A DNA stretch of 64,000 bases from Hafnia paralvei ATCC 29927 (GCF_001655005.1 NZ_LXET01000059.1:11337-75336); one strand, 5' to 3'; counted from the first letter of the stretch, positions 1-9,616 are shown. Notes: a model not told the origin generated them from the sequence alone. Program-made: numbers and translations.

Positions 1-538
1 ATGTGGCCGTGAAGTGGGCAGCACAGGTCTGCTGGCTGCGATTGAATCCGCACAGGGTATAACTCAGGCAGTTGCTATCGCTCATGCCTCTCCACGCCTG
101 ATTGGTATCGCACTTGGCGCCGAAGACTATGTACGCAACCTGCGCACCGAACGTTCTCCTGAAGGCGTTGAGCTGCTGTTTGCCCGCTGCTCTATTTTGC
201 AGGCCGCACGCTCCGCTGGCATTCAGGCTTTCGATACCGTCTATTCCGACGCTAACAACGAAGAAGGCTTCCTGCGCGAAGCTGCACACATCAAGCAGCT
301 AGGTTTTGACGGCAAATCGCTGATCAACCCGCGTCAAATCGAGCTGTTGCATAACCTGTACGCCCCAACTCAGAAAGAAGTCGATCACGCCAAGCTCGTT
401 GTGGAAGCCGCTGAAGCTTCAGCGCGTGAAGGCCGTGGCGTTGTTTCACTGAACGGCAAAATGGTTGATAGCCCTGTGATTGAACGTGCGCGTCTGGTTC
501 TGTCTCGCGCAGAACTCTCTGGCATCCGTGAAGAATAA
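1..538 (+). CDS. citE: Citrate lyase beta subunit (citryl-CoA lyase), 3' part
   Basis: The reading frame is open from the window edge (first full codon at base 2) to TAA at 536-538, giving about 178 C-terminal residues; the family is about 300 residues, so the first 40 percent lies outside. The beta subunit cleaves citryl-thioester into oxaloacetate and acetyl-thioester on the acyl carrier subunit CitD. The fragment reads like CitE, with REVGSTGLLAAIESAQG and the acidic GIALGAEDYVRNLRTER segment of this aldolase-like Mg-binding fold. citF starts 10 bases after the stop, so they are co-transcribed. citC and citD would be expected upstream, outside the window. Confidence 0.93.
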   Translation, partial: CGREVGSTGLLAAIESAQGITQAVAIAHASPRLIGIALGAEDYVRNLRTERSPEGVELLFARCSILQAARSAGIQAFDTVYSDANNEEGFLREAAHIKQLGFDGKSLINPRQIELLHNLYAPTQKEVDHAKLVVEAAEASAREGRGVVSLNGKMVDSPVIERARLVLSRAELSGIREE

Positions 539-548
539 GGCGAAAAAA

Positions 549-2081
549 ATGACTCAGAAAAAAGAACTTCTTCAACGACAGGAACGCGTTTCGGCTTATG
601 CCCGTCAAACTGAAAGCGATCTGCCAAGCTATAAAAATGTTTCAAAATTAAATCTGCAAGCACAAAAACCACGCGATAAGAAACTGTGCTCCACGCTGGA
701 AGAGGCAATTCGCCGCTCTGGTCTACATGACGGTATGACCATCTCTTTCCATCACGCTTTCCGCGGTGGCGATCTGACGATCAATCTCGTGATGGCCACT
801 ATCGCGCAGATGGGCTTCAAAAACCTAACGCTAGCCTCTAGCTCATTAAGCGACTGCCATGCACCACTGGTTGATCACATCCGAAACGGCGTTGTCAGCC
901 GCATTTATACCTCCGGTCTGCGTGGCCCGTTGGCGGAAGAAATTTCCCGTGGTCTGCTGGATGAGCCGGTGCAAATTCACTCACACGGTGGCCGTGTTCA
1001 TTTGGTTGAAAGTGGTGAACTGAATATTGACGTGGCATTCCTTGGGGTTCCGGCCTGCGATCCGTTTGGCAACGCTAACGGCTACACAGGTAAAGCCTGC
1101 TGCGGCTCGCTCGGATATGCGAAAGTCGATGCAGAGAACGCCAAGCAAGTGGTTCTGCTGACGGAAGCCTTGCTGCCGTATCCACACAATCCGGCCAGCA
1201 TCATGCAGGATCAAGTCGATTTGATCGTGCAAATTGATCAGGTCGGCGATGCCGATAAGATCGGTGCAGATGCCACCCGCATGACATCAAACCCACGCGA
1301 ACTGCTAATCGCTCGCAGCGCTGCTGATGTGGTGGTGAACTCCGGCTACTTCAAAGAGGGTTTTTCACTGCAAACCGGTACAGGCGGTGCCTCTCTTGCA
1401 GTAACCCGTTTCCTCGAAGACAAAATGCGTAGCCGCGACATTCATGCAGGCTTCGCACTGGGGGGGATTACCTCCACCATCGTCGATCTGCATGAAAAAG
1501 GCTTCATCAAGAAACTGCTGGATGTGCAGAGCTTTGACCGTGCAGCCGCAGAGTCTTTGGCACGTAATCCAAACCACATCGAAATCAGCGCTAACCAGTA
1601 TGCCAATTGGGGCTCAAAAGGAGCTTCCGTTGACCGCTTAGACGTGGTGGTGCTGAGCGCGCTCGAAGTGGACACTCACTTCAATGTTAACGTGCTCACC
1701 GGTTCTGACGGTGTTTTACGTGGTGCATCCGGTGGTCATTGTGACACCGCGGTTGCTGCAGCCCTGTCCATCATCGTTGCGCCACTGGTACGTGGTCGCA
1801 TTCCTACATTGGTTGATGAAGTCACAACCTGCGTTACACCGGGCTCCAGCGTCGACATTTTGGTTACTGACCACGGTATTGCGGTGAACCCAGCGCGCCC
1901 AGAATTAGCCGATCGTTTGAAAGCCGCGGGCTTGAAAGTGGTTTCTATCGAATGGCTACGCGAACGTGCGCAAATACTTACCGGACAGCCTCGCGCTATC
2001 GAATTCACTGACCGTGTGATCGCCGTAGTGCGCTATCGCGATGGTTCAGTGATCGACGTCGTTCGTCAGGTTAAGGAATAA
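549..2081 (+). CDS. citF: Citrate lyase alpha subunit (citrate:acetyl-ACP transferase)
   Basis: 510 residues, the same length as E. coli CitF. The alpha subunit exchanges citrate for acetate on the acetyl-ACP, making the citryl-ACP that CitE cleaves. I chose the ATG at 549 (MTQKKELLQRQERV), 10 bases after the citE stop, because it matches the family N-terminus; an in-frame ATG at 480 lies inside citE and would overlap it. Typical CoA-transferase-like segments are visible, for example the Gly-rich FSLQTGTGGASLAVTRF and GSDGVLRGASGGHCDTA. Together with citE, citX, citG and citT it belongs to the anaerobic citrate fermentation operon. Confidence 0.96.
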   Translation: MTQKKELLQRQERVSAYARQTESDLPSYKNVSKLNLQAQKPRDKKLCSTLEEAIRRSGLHDGMTISFHHAFRGGDLTINLVMATIAQMGFKNLTLASSSLSDCHAPLVDHIRNGVVSRIYTSGLRGPLAEEISRGLLDEPVQIHSHGGRVHLVESGELNIDVAFLGVPACDPFGNANGYTGKACCGSLGYAKVDAENAKQVVLLTEALLPYPHNPASIMQDQVDLIVQIDQVGDADKIGADATRMTSNPRELLIARSAADVVVNSGYFKEGFSLQTGTGGASLAVTRFLEDKMRSRDIHAGFALGGITSTIVDLHEKGFIKKLLDVQSFDRAAAESLARNPNHIEISANQYANWGSKGASVDRLDVVVLSALEVDTHFNVNVLTGSDGVLRGASGGHCDTAVAAALSIIVAPLVRGRIPTLVDEVTTCVTPGSSVDILVTDHGIAVNPARPELADRLKAAGLKVVSIEWLRERAQILTGQPRAIEFTDRVIAVVRYRDGSVIDVVRQVKE

Positions 2082-2084
2082 ACC

Positions 2085-2639
2085 ATGTTTTACCTGCTCC
2101 CAACTTTGGCGACCAGCCACACCGTGACATTGCCGGAACTGCTATTCAGCCGTGAATGCAGGCAGTCCCGACAGACGGAGTGGCTGGCGCGCCATACCTC
2201 TACCCTGATCTCGTTTACGGTGGTCGCTCCAGGACCGATTAAAGATAGCGTGATGACACGAAAAATCTTTAACCACGGTCTGAAAGCGCTATGCCAACGC
2301 GCGGAACAATCAGGTTGGGAGATCAAGGAGCAGGCCTCTTTTGCATTGGCGACCGGCCCTGAGGGGCTGCTCGCCATCGATGCCCCCGCGCGTGTCGTGA
2401 AAGAAGCCATGATTGCGCTGGAGCATGAACAGCTACTTGGCCGTTTATGGGACATCGACGTACTGAATCCGCTAGGAAAAATTCTGTCACGTCGTGATTT
2501 TTCACTGCCTAGCCGCACCTGTTTGCTGTGCAATCGCGAAGCCGCACTATGCGCTCGCGAACGGGCACATCCTATTCCTGATTTGATCACCCGCATGGAG
2601 GCATTACTGCATGATGCCGATAAAGCAGCAGCCGTCTGA
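2085..2639 (+). CDS. citX: Apo-citrate lyase phosphoribosyl-dephospho-CoA transferase
   Basis: 184 residues (E. coli CitX is 183). CitX attaches the 2'-(5''-triphosphoribosyl)-3'-dephospho-CoA prosthetic group to a serine of the acyl carrier subunit CitD, turning apo- into holo-citrate lyase. The family signature SFTVVAPGPIKDS is at about residues 43-55, followed by GRLWDIDVL and a Cys-rich C-terminal part (RTCLLCNREAALCARERAH). It starts 3 bases after citF stops and overlaps the start of citG by 29 bases, so the three are translationally linked. Confidence 0.95.
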   Translation: MFYLLPTLATSHTVTLPELLFSRECRQSRQTEWLARHTSTLISFTVVAPGPIKDSVMTRKIFNHGLKALCQRAEQSGWEIKEQASFALATGPEGLLAIDAPARVVKEAMIALEHEQLLGRLWDIDVLNPLGKILSRRDFSLPSRTCLLCNREAALCARERAHPIPDLITRMEALLHDADKAAAV

Positions 2640-3531
2640 TTGCGCCGCTATTGATGAGCATTCAGTTGCTTATTACAGCGAGCTTGCTTACCGCGCCATG
2701 TTGGCAGAGGTTAACCTCACGCCCAAACCAGGCTTGGTCGATCGTAATAACTGCGGCGCCCATAAAGATATGGCGCTGGAAGATTTCCACCGTAGCGCAT
2801 TGGCTATTCGTCAATGGCTGCCTCGTTTCATTGAGTTTGGTGCCTGTAGCGCGAATCTCCCCGCAGTCGATGTGTTGATCGGTCTGCGCCCAATCGGTAT
2901 CGCCTGCGAAACCGATATGTTTCGCGCAACTGCGGGCGTAAATACCCATAAAGGCAGCATTTTTTCTTTGGGGTTGCTATGCGCTGCAATTGGCCGTTTA
3001 CACACCTTGCACCGGCTTATCACACCAGAACTGATCTGTAGCACCGCCGCCGCATTTTGCCGTGGACTCACAGAGCGTGAACTGCAAAGCACGATAAATA
3101 ATCATAAAAACCAACCATCGCAAACCGCAGGACAGCGTCTCTTCCAGCAGCTTGGTCTTACTGGCGCTCGCGGCGAGGCAGAAGCGGGTTATCCATTAGT
3201 TATTCAGTTAGCACTCCCACATTATCGTGACCGATTAGCGCAGGGTATCGACCCTGAATTGGCCTTACTGGATACGTTGCTGGTGCTAATGGCACACAAC
3301 GGTGACACCAACGTGGCCTCTCGCGGCGGTCCAAGTGGCCTAAGTTGGCTACAACAGCGCGCTAAAGCATTGCTGTGTCAGGGCGGCATTCGCCACCCCT
3401 CCGATCTCAGACATCTACATGATTTCGACCAGGAATGCATTCAACGCAATCTCAGCGCGGGCGGTAGCGCCGATCTGCTAATTATCACCTGGTTTTTAGC
3501 TCAAATTTCGCACTCAAATTATCAACATTAA
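2611..3531 (+). CDS. citG: Triphosphoribosyl-dephospho-CoA synthase
   Basis: 306 residues, slightly longer than E. coli CitG (about 292). It makes the citrate lyase prosthetic-group precursor from ATP and 3'-dephospho-CoA; CitX then transfers it to CitD. Family motifs are clear: EVNLTPKPGLVDRNNCGAHKDM, TAGVNTHKGSIFSLGLLCAA and NGDTNVASRGGPSGL. A short Asn/Gln/Ser-rich stretch (STINNHKNQPSQTAG, about residues 162-176) makes it longer than E. coli. The start ATG at 2611 overlaps the end of citX; a second ATG follows immediately. Ends 31 bases before citT. Confidence 0.95.
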   Translation: MMPIKQQPSDCAAIDEHSVAYYSELAYRAMLAEVNLTPKPGLVDRNNCGAHKDMALEDFHRSALAIRQWLPRFIEFGACSANLPAVDVLIGLRPIGIACETDMFRATAGVNTHKGSIFSLGLLCAAIGRLHTLHRLITPELICSTAAAFCRGLTERELQSTINNHKNQPSQTAGQRLFQQLGLTGARGEAEAGYPLVIQLALPHYRDRLAQGIDPELALLDTLLVLMAHNGDTNVASRGGPSGLSWLQQRAKALLCQGGIRHPSDLRHLHDFDQECIQRNLSAGGSADLLIITWFLAQISHSNYQH

Positions 3532-3562
3532 TCATTAAAAGTTCCTTCTTGGAGAATCAGTT

Positions 3563-5026
3563 ATGTCTGTTTCAAAAGATAAGATATGGAAGTTGATAGC
3601 ACCACTCGCCGTTATGGCAATAATGCTACTCATTCCCGTACCTGATGGTATGCCTCCACAGGCATGGCATTACTTTGCTATTTTCGTCGCGATGATTGTC
3701 GGGATGATTTTAGAACCTATTCCCGCCACGGCAATCAGCTTTATTGCGGTAACCATATGCGTTATTGCTAGCCAATACGTACTCTTTGACGCTAAAGAGC
3801 TGGCCGATCCCGCTTTTGATGCCAGCAGCAAAGCATTGAAATGGGGCCTGGCCGGATTCTCCAGTACCACCGTATGGTTGGTGTTTGGCGCATTCATCTT
3901 TGCACTGGGATACGAAGTCACCGGACTCGGTCGCCGTATCGCCCTGTTCATGGTTAAGTTCATGGGTAAGCGAACACTTACTCTCGGCTACGCCATCGTC
4001 ATTATTGATATTATGCTGGCGCCATTCACACCGTCGAACACGGCTCGTACCGGTGGTACCGTGTTCCCGGTTATCAAGAACCTACCGCCACTGTTTAAAT
4101 CGTTCCCGAACGATCCATCATCACGCCGTATCGGTGGTTACCTGATGTGGATGATGGTAATCAGTACCAGCCTAAGTTCTTCCATGTTCGTTACCGGCGC
4201 TGCGCCTAACGTACTGGGCCTAGAATTCGTCAACAAAATTGCAGGAATTCAGATTAGCTGGCTGCAATGGTTCCTGAGCTTCCTGCCTGTAGGCCTTATT
4301 TTGCTGATCGTCGCTCCATGGCTGTCTTATGTGTTGTACAAGCCTGAAGTGACTCACAGTGAAGAAGTGTCTAGCTGGGCCGGTGAAGCCTTGAAAGAAA
4401 TGGGGCGCCTAACACGTAAAGAAATTACCCTGATTGGTTTGGTCCTACTGAGCTTAGGTCTATGGGTATTCGGCGGCGATTTTATTGACGCTACTGCGGT
4501 AGGTATGCTGGCCGTTTCACTCATGTTGGCACTGCACGTGGTTCCTTGGAAAGACATCACCAAGTACAACAGCGCATGGAATACTTTAGTTAACTTGGCA
4601 ACGCTGGTCGTGATGGCTAACGGCCTGACTCGTTCAGGCTTCATCGACTGGTTTGCAAATACCATGAGCACCCATTTGGAAGGCTTCTCACCAAATGCGA
4701 CCGTGATTGTGCTGGTACTGGTGTTCTACTTCGCTCACTACCTGTTTGCAAGCCTGTCTGCACACACTGCCACTATGCTGCCAGTGATTCTGGCTGTGGG
4801 TAAAGGTATCCCAGGCGTGCCAATGGAACACCTGTGTATTCTGCTGGTACTGTCCATCGGTATCATGGGTTGTTTGACCCCATATGCAACAGGACCGGGC
4901 GTTATCATTTATGGCTGCGGCTATGTGAAATCCAAAGACTACTGGCGTTTAGGTGCCATCTTCGGCGTGATTTACATCTCTCTACTGCTATTGGTTGGCT
5001 GGCCAATACTGGCGCTGTGGAGCTAA
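3563..5026 (+). CDS. citT: Citrate:succinate antiporter
   Basis: 487 residues, equal to E. coli CitT. Inner-membrane DASS-family antiporter that imports citrate in exchange for succinate, closing the fermentation route: citrate enters, citrate lyase makes oxaloacetate and acetate, and succinate leaves. About a dozen hydrophobic segments are visible; the family-type segments PFTPSNTARTGGTVFPV and FASLSAHTATMLPVI are present. A good ribosome site (TTGGAGAATC) precedes the ATG. Last gene of the operon, followed by a stem-loop at 5054-5079. Confidence 0.96.
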   Translation: MSVSKDKIWKLIAPLAVMAIMLLIPVPDGMPPQAWHYFAIFVAMIVGMILEPIPATAISFIAVTICVIASQYVLFDAKELADPAFDASSKALKWGLAGFSSTTVWLVFGAFIFALGYEVTGLGRRIALFMVKFMGKRTLTLGYAIVIIDIMLAPFTPSNTARTGGTVFPVIKNLPPLFKSFPNDPSSRRIGGYLMWMMVISTSLSSSMFVTGAAPNVLGLEFVNKIAGIQISWLQWFLSFLPVGLILLIVAPWLSYVLYKPEVTHSEEVSSWAGEALKEMGRLTRKEITLIGLVLLSLGLWVFGGDFIDATAVGMLAVSLMLALHVVPWKDITKYNSAWNTLVNLATLVVMANGLTRSGFIDWFANTMSTHLEGFSPNATVIVLVLVFYFAHYLFASLSAHTATMLPVILAVGKGIPGVPMEHLCILLVLSIGIMGCLTPYATGPGVIIYGCGYVKSKDYWRLGAIFGVIYISLLLLVGWPILALWS

Positions 5027-5053
5027 TCACTCAGCGATATGTCTTGCTTAACA

Positions 5054-5079
5054 TTAAGGCCACCCAAGGGTGGCCTTAA
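5054..5079. terminator. Stem-loop between convergent citT and dgkA
   Basis: A perfect 12-bp inverted repeat (TTAAGGCCACCC, two-base AA centre, GGGTGGCCTTAA) lies 28 bases after citT and 29 bases before the end of dgkA on the other strand. There is no long T-run, so efficiency is uncertain, but position and symmetry suggest a bidirectional terminator. Confidence 0.7.
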
Positions 5080-5107
5080 TTATTATGGATGTGAGTACAC
5101 ACTCACA

Positions 5108-5473
5108 TCACATATAGTGTCCCCAGAGGATACTGACCCAAATAAATGCAGACAGCCACAGGGCAACAAAAACAGCGGCCGACCCCATATCTTTGGCACG
5201 ACCGGAAAGCTCATGAAACTCAGAACCGATACGATCAACAACCGCCTCAATAGCGCTGTTAACAATTTCCAAAATAACCACCAGCGTAACGCAGCCAATC
5301 AACAAGATGCGTTCTACAATAGTGACATCAAGCCATGCTGCAATCACAACAGCGACAATCATCAGCCCCAATTCTTGACGGAACGCTGCTTCATGTTTCC
5401 ATGCCGCTTTCAATCCCTTTACCGAGTAACCGGCAGCTTTCACAATTCGAGTCAATCCGGTAGTACTATTCAT
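5108..5473 (-). CDS. dgkA: Diacylglycerol kinase
   Basis: 121 residues, a small inner-membrane kinase with three transmembrane helices. It phosphorylates diacylglycerol released by membrane-derived-oligosaccharide synthesis, recycling it to phosphatidate. Residues E28, E69, E76, D80, K94 and D95 fall at the same numbers as the active-site residues of E. coli DgkA (EIVNSAIEAVVDRIG and GRAKDMGSAAV). Divergent from plsB. In E. coli the next gene is lexA; here the citrate operon converges on dgkA instead. Confidence 0.97.
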   Translation of the reverse strand: MNSTTGLTRIVKAAGYSVKGLKAAWKHEAAFRQELGLMIVAVVIAAWLDVTIVERILLIGCVTLVVILEIVNSAIEAVVDRIGSEFHELSGRAKDMGSAAVFVALWLSAFIWVSILWGHYM

Positions 5474-5657
5474 TTTATTTCCATAAAAGATTTATAGGTA
5501 TGTATCCTCGCAATTCGCGCTGCTGCTAATGCTGACGCAACGCGAAATATGACGGATATAGCAATTTTAGCGACTTCTCATGCAATCATCACCACAGATC
5601 TCAACCAGTGTTTCTGGTATCCTTTCGGCGAATGGCTAACAAGAGGCTTTCTGTTTT

Positions 5658-8135
5658 ATGTCAGGTTGGCGTAAAGTTTACTATAAGTTATTGAATCTAC
5701 CGCTAAAGCTGCTGGTCAAAAGTAAGGTAATCCCTTCAGAACCAGTAGCGGAGCTACGTTTAGACACCACCCGTCCGGTGCTGTATGTCTTACCCTATAA
5801 CTCAAAAGCGGATTTATTGACCTTCCGCGATCGCTGTTTGGCTCAGGACCTGCCTGATCCACTCGACGATAATGAAATTGACGGCACTATATTGCCACGC
5901 TACGTCTTCATTGACGATGGTCCGCGTGTATTCCGTTATTACGCGCCAAAGCAAGAATCCGTCAAACTGTTCCACGACTATTTGGACTTGCATCGCAACA
6001 ACCCTGCACTGGATATCCAAATGATCCCGGTGTCGGTTATGTTTGGTCGCTCTCCTGGCCGCGAAGGCCACAATGGCGCGCCACAACTGCGTTTGCTCAA
6101 TGGCGTTCAGAAATTCTTTGCCGTTATCTGGCTGGGACGCGACAGTTTTGTCCGTTTCTCAAACGTAGTCTCACTGCGTTATATGGCAGATGAGCACGGC
6201 ACTGACCAAACCATCGCGCAAAAACTGGCGCGCGTGGCGCGTATGCATTTCTCTCGCCAACGCTTAGCTGCCGTAGGCCCAAGCCTACCGGATCGTCAGG
6301 CGCTGTTTAATAAACTGCTCTCATCCAAAGCGATTGAAAAAGCGGTTGAAGATGAAGCGCGCAGCAAGAAAATCTCTCGTGAAAAGGCTCAGCAAAACGC
6401 CGTGGCCTTGATGGAAGAGATTGCGGCGAACTTTACCTATGAAGCCGTACGCTTATCAGACCGCGTGCTGAGCTGGACGTGGAACCGTCTGTATCAAGGG
6501 ATCAACGTTCACAATGCCGAGCGTGTACGTAAGCTTGCGCAAGACGGCCACGAAATCGTTTATGTGCCTTGCCATCGCAGCCACATGGACTATCTGTTGC
6601 TGTCATACGTCCTCTACCACCAAGGCTTGGTTCCACCGCATATCGCGGCAGGGATAAACCTGAATTTCTGGCCTGCAGGGCCGATTTTCCGCCGCTTAGG
6701 TGCGTTCTTTATTCGTCGTACGTTTAAAGGCAACAAACTCTATTCCACCGTATTTCGTGAATATCTCGGCGAGCTGTTTAGCCGTGGTTATTCCGTTGAA
6801 TACTTTATGGAAGGTGGTCGCTCACGAACCGGGCGTCTGCTTGAACCGAAAACCGGTACTCTGGCAATGACCATTCAAGCCATGCTACGCGGTGGAAAAC
6901 GTCCAATCACGCTGGTTCCGGTATATATCGGCTATGAGCATGTGATGGAAGTGGCAACCTATGCCAAAGAGCTGCGCGGAGCAACCAAAGAAAAAGAAAG
7001 CCTGATTCAAATGGTTCGCGGACTGCGTAAGCTGCGCAACCTAGGACAGGGCTATGTGAACTTTGGTGAGCCAATTCCGATTAACAACTGGTTAAATCAG
7101 CATGTTCCTGAATGGCGTGAATCAATCGATCCCATTGAAGCGCAGCGCCCTAGCTGGCTGACCCCGACGGTTAACGCGATTGCGAATACCGTGATGGTGA
7201 ACATCAACAAGTCGGCAGCAGCTAATGCGATGAACCTGTGTTCAACCGCATTACTCGCTTCACGCCAGCGTGCATTAACTCGCGAGCAGCTGCTAGAGCA
7301 GTTGGATTGCTATCTGCAATTGCTGCGTAACGCACCTTACGCTGAAGATGCGACGACGCCAAATCAAACGCCTGAAGAGTTGCTGCAACACGCACTACAG
7401 ATGGGCAAGTTTGAAGTGGAAAAAGATAACATCGGTGAACTCATCATACTGCCACGTGAGCAGGCCGTATTGATGACTTACTATCGCAACAACATTCAGC
7501 ACATGCTAGTGCTGCCGTCGCTGATTGCAAATATGGTGATGAACCATAACCGCATTTCGCGCACGGAGCTGCTGCGTCAGGTCGATCTGCTGTATCCAAT
7601 GCTGAAAGAAGAACTGTTCTTACATCATGATCGCAGTGATTTACCGCAGGTTATTGAGCCGATTATCACCGAGCTATGCCGTCAGCAGTTGATCTGCGCC
7701 AAAAGCGATGAACTGGTGATGAATCCGGGCCGCATTCGTACCCTACAGCTGTTAGCTGCAGGCGTACGCGAAACGCTGCAGCGTTATGCGATTACCTTCT
7801 CCCTGCTCAGTGCAAACCCAAGCATCAGTCGTGGAGCACTAGAGAAAGAGAGCCGTATTATGGCGCAGCGTTTATCGGTACTGCACGGTATCAATGCACC
7901 GGAGTTCTTCGATAAAGCGGTATTTGCAACGTTGGTGGGAACCTTGCGTTCCGAAGGTTATATCAACGACGTTGGCGATGCGATACCCGAACACACGATG
8001 GAAATTTATAATCTGCTGAGCGCAATGATTACACCAGAGATTAAGCTCACCATCGAAAGCGTCAGCGCACCAGAGATAGAAACCTTACCTCCTGCGCAAA
8101 CAGAAGCAGTGAAAGAAGAAGAGAAAGACGATTAA
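5658..8135 (+). CDS. plsB: Glycerol-3-phosphate 1-O-acyltransferase
   Basis: 825 residues (E. coli 807). Inner-membrane enzyme for the first acylation in phospholipid synthesis, glycerol-3-phosphate plus acyl-CoA or acyl-ACP to lysophosphatidate. The acyltransferase HX4D motif is H306-RSHM-D311, exactly the E. coli numbering, followed by the family glycerolphosphate-binding block MEGGRSRTGR. The C-terminus is a charged tail ending EEEKDD, longer than in E. coli. Start ATG at 5658 gives MSGWRKVYYKLLNLP, matching the family N-terminus. A strong terminator at 8157-8184 separates it from convergent ubiA. Confidence 0.97.
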   Translation: MSGWRKVYYKLLNLPLKLLVKSKVIPSEPVAELRLDTTRPVLYVLPYNSKADLLTFRDRCLAQDLPDPLDDNEIDGTILPRYVFIDDGPRVFRYYAPKQESVKLFHDYLDLHRNNPALDIQMIPVSVMFGRSPGREGHNGAPQLRLLNGVQKFFAVIWLGRDSFVRFSNVVSLRYMADEHGTDQTIAQKLARVARMHFSRQRLAAVGPSLPDRQALFNKLLSSKAIEKAVEDEARSKKISREKAQQNAVALMEEIAANFTYEAVRLSDRVLSWTWNRLYQGINVHNAERVRKLAQDGHEIVYVPCHRSHMDYLLLSYVLYHQGLVPPHIAAGINLNFWPAGPIFRRLGAFFIRRTFKGNKLYSTVFREYLGELFSRGYSVEYFMEGGRSRTGRLLEPKTGTLAMTIQAMLRGGKRPITLVPVYIGYEHVMEVATYAKELRGATKEKESLIQMVRGLRKLRNLGQGYVNFGEPIPINNWLNQHVPEWRESIDPIEAQRPSWLTPTVNAIANTVMVNINKSAAANAMNLCSTALLASRQRALTREQLLEQLDCYLQLLRNAPYAEDATTPNQTPEELLQHALQMGKFEVEKDNIGELIILPREQAVLMTYYRNNIQHMLVLPSLIANMVMNHNRISRTELLRQVDLLYPMLKEELFLHHDRSDLPQVIEPIITELCRQQLICAKSDELVMNPGRIRTLQLLAAGVRETLQRYAITFSLLSANPSISRGALEKESRIMAQRLSVLHGINAPEFFDKAVFATLVGTLRSEGYINDVGDAIPEHTMEIYNLLSAMITPEIKLTIESVSAPEIETLPPAQTEAVKEEEKDD

Positions 8136-8156
8136 CCGATCGTCGATCTTCGATAT

Positions 8157-8184
8157 AAAAAAGGCGCCCATAGGCGCCTTTTTT
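8157..8184. terminator. Bidirectional terminator between plsB and ubiA
   Basis: A-run, GGCGCC, CATA loop, GGCGCC, T-run. The symmetric A6/T6 flanks mean it can act as a rho-independent terminator for both convergent genes. Confidence 0.9.
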
Positions 8185-8206
8185 ATACATGCATGTCACG
8201 GCGTAT

Positions 8207-9064
8207 TTACGACCAAATCGAAAGTACAATACCGATAAACAGCACTAAACCCGCATAGTTGTTATTGAGGAAGGCCTGAAAACATGGCATACGTTCGCGC
8301 TGTGCAATCAGCTTTTGCTGGTGGATAAACAGCGCGCCCGCCAGCAGAATCCCCCAATAATAAGCACCGCTTAGCTGGTTGAGATAACCAATCCACACCA
8401 TCAACAAGAGCGTCGCCAGCTGCAGTAGACCAATAATCAGCTTGTCGAAACGACCAAACAGGATCGCCGTCGATTTAATACCGATTTTCAGGTCATCATC
8501 TCTATCAACCATCGCATATTGGGTGTCATAGGCAACTGTCCAGCAAATATTCGCCAAGAACAACAGCCAGCAGCTCAGAGGCAAACTCTCGCTAACGGCG
8601 GCATACGCCATTGGAATTGACCAGCCAAACGCCATGCCCAATACCACCTGCGGCAAATGAGTAAACCGTTTCATAAACGGGTAAACCCATGCCAGCGCCA
8701 ACCCAGCAACCGATAGCCAGATCGTCATCGCATTCAGCGTTAAAACCAGCCCAAAAGAGATCAGCACCAGAATGACAAATAAGGCTTTACTCTCTTTTTC
8801 CGTCACCGCCCCACTGGGAAGTGGACGCTGCGCGGTGCGTTTTACATGCCCATCGACACGTCGATCGGCAAAATCATTGACCACACAGCCAGCCGCTCGC
8901 ATGAAAAATACGCCCAGCGTAAAGACCACCAACAGCTTCAGACTGGGAACTTGACCACCCGCCAGCCACAGTGCCCAATATGTTGGCCAGAGCAATAACA
9001 GCGAACCAATCGGCTTATCAATTCTCATCAGGCGACAATAGGCCTGCCACTTGGTTTGAGTCAC
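8207..9064 (-). CDS. ubiA: 4-hydroxybenzoate octaprenyltransferase
   Basis: 285 residues (E. coli 290), a polytopic inner-membrane prenyltransferase that joins octaprenyl diphosphate to 4-hydroxybenzoate, the first committed membrane step of ubiquinone synthesis. Both Asp-rich diphosphate/Mg motifs are present: NDFADRRVDGHV and DRDDDLKIGIKS. The start codon is GTG (CAC at 9062-9064 on the plus strand) behind a strong GGAGGGATTC ribosome site, giving MTQTKWQAYCRLMRIDKP. It lies 36 bases after ubiC in the same direction, so they form a ubiCA operon. Confidence 0.97.
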   Translation of the reverse strand: MTQTKWQAYCRLMRIDKPIGSLLLLWPTYWALWLAGGQVPSLKLLVVFTLGVFFMRAAGCVVNDFADRRVDGHVKRTAQRPLPSGAVTEKESKALFVILVLISFGLVLTLNAMTIWLSVAGLALAWVYPFMKRFTHLPQVVLGMAFGWSIPMAYAAVSESLPLSCWLLFLANICWTVAYDTQYAMVDRDDDLKIGIKSTAILFGRFDKLIIGLLQLATLLLMVWIGYLNQLSGAYYWGILLAGALFIHQQKLIAQRERMPCFQAFLNNNYAGLVLFIGIVLSIWS

Positions 9065-9100
9065 GAATCCCTCCAGTCATTCATTCCAATGATGACGACA

Positions 9101-9616
9101 CTACAATTCATTATTAACACCATACAACGGAGACTCAGACAAAAAAAGTTCGGTTAACAACAAAGGTTTACCTGATAAACGTAAACGGCTACGTCGCGCC
9201 CACAACTCACCCTGCTCACCAACCTGAATAAAATCACGCGTCAGCTCTGCGGCCTTGAACAAATAACGACCCAGAGGAACCGTACCGAGCGTGAGCAAGG
9301 AAGCCTCTTCCCCCGTCAATGAGGTTTCAGGTATGAGTGTGCGACCAAATAGCCAAGGCACATTATCACCACACAATAAAACCTCGCGTAGCCAAAAGCG
9401 CTCACAATCAGGAAGCTGGGTGAGTTCCTCACCTAAAGAGTCTACGCCGATAAAGCCTTCGCGCTGCGGAACGATGGTGACTTTGCCACAGTGGCGTTCA
9501 AAACGAGCGGTCATAGACTGGCATTCCCCCAGCCAGCTCTGCTGCGTCGCAGTTAAACTGACGTCATGGATAAGGTGCCAATGAGTTACGTCCAACGACG
9601 GATGACGGTCTGTCAT
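9101..9616 (-). CDS. ubiC: Chorismate lyase
   Basis: 171 residues from the ATG at 9616 (E. coli 165). It converts chorismate to 4-hydroxybenzoate and pyruvate, feeding UbiA. I prefer 9616 (MTDRHPSLDVTHWHLI) over the upstream in-frame ATG at 9679 because GGAG sits 8 bases upstream and the longer form adds 21 residues with no family counterpart. The conserved C-terminal block RRSRLRLSGKPLLLTELFL carries the active-site Glu, and PLGRYLF is present. First gene of ubiCA. Confidence 0.93.
   Translation of the reverse strand: MTDRHPSLDVTHWHLIHDVSLTATQQSWLGECQSMTARFERHCGKVTIVPQREGFIGVDSLGEELTQLPDCERFWLREVLLCGDNVPWLFGRTLIPETSLTGEEASLLTLGTVPLGRYLFKAAELTRDFIQVGEQGELWARRSRLRLSGKPLLLTELFLSESPLYGVNNEL

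Noticed and set aside
5039..5497. 152-codon plus-strand ORF over dgkA
   Set aside because: Entirely opposite dgkA, whose active-site residues are all in place; Asn/Gln/His-rich shadow.
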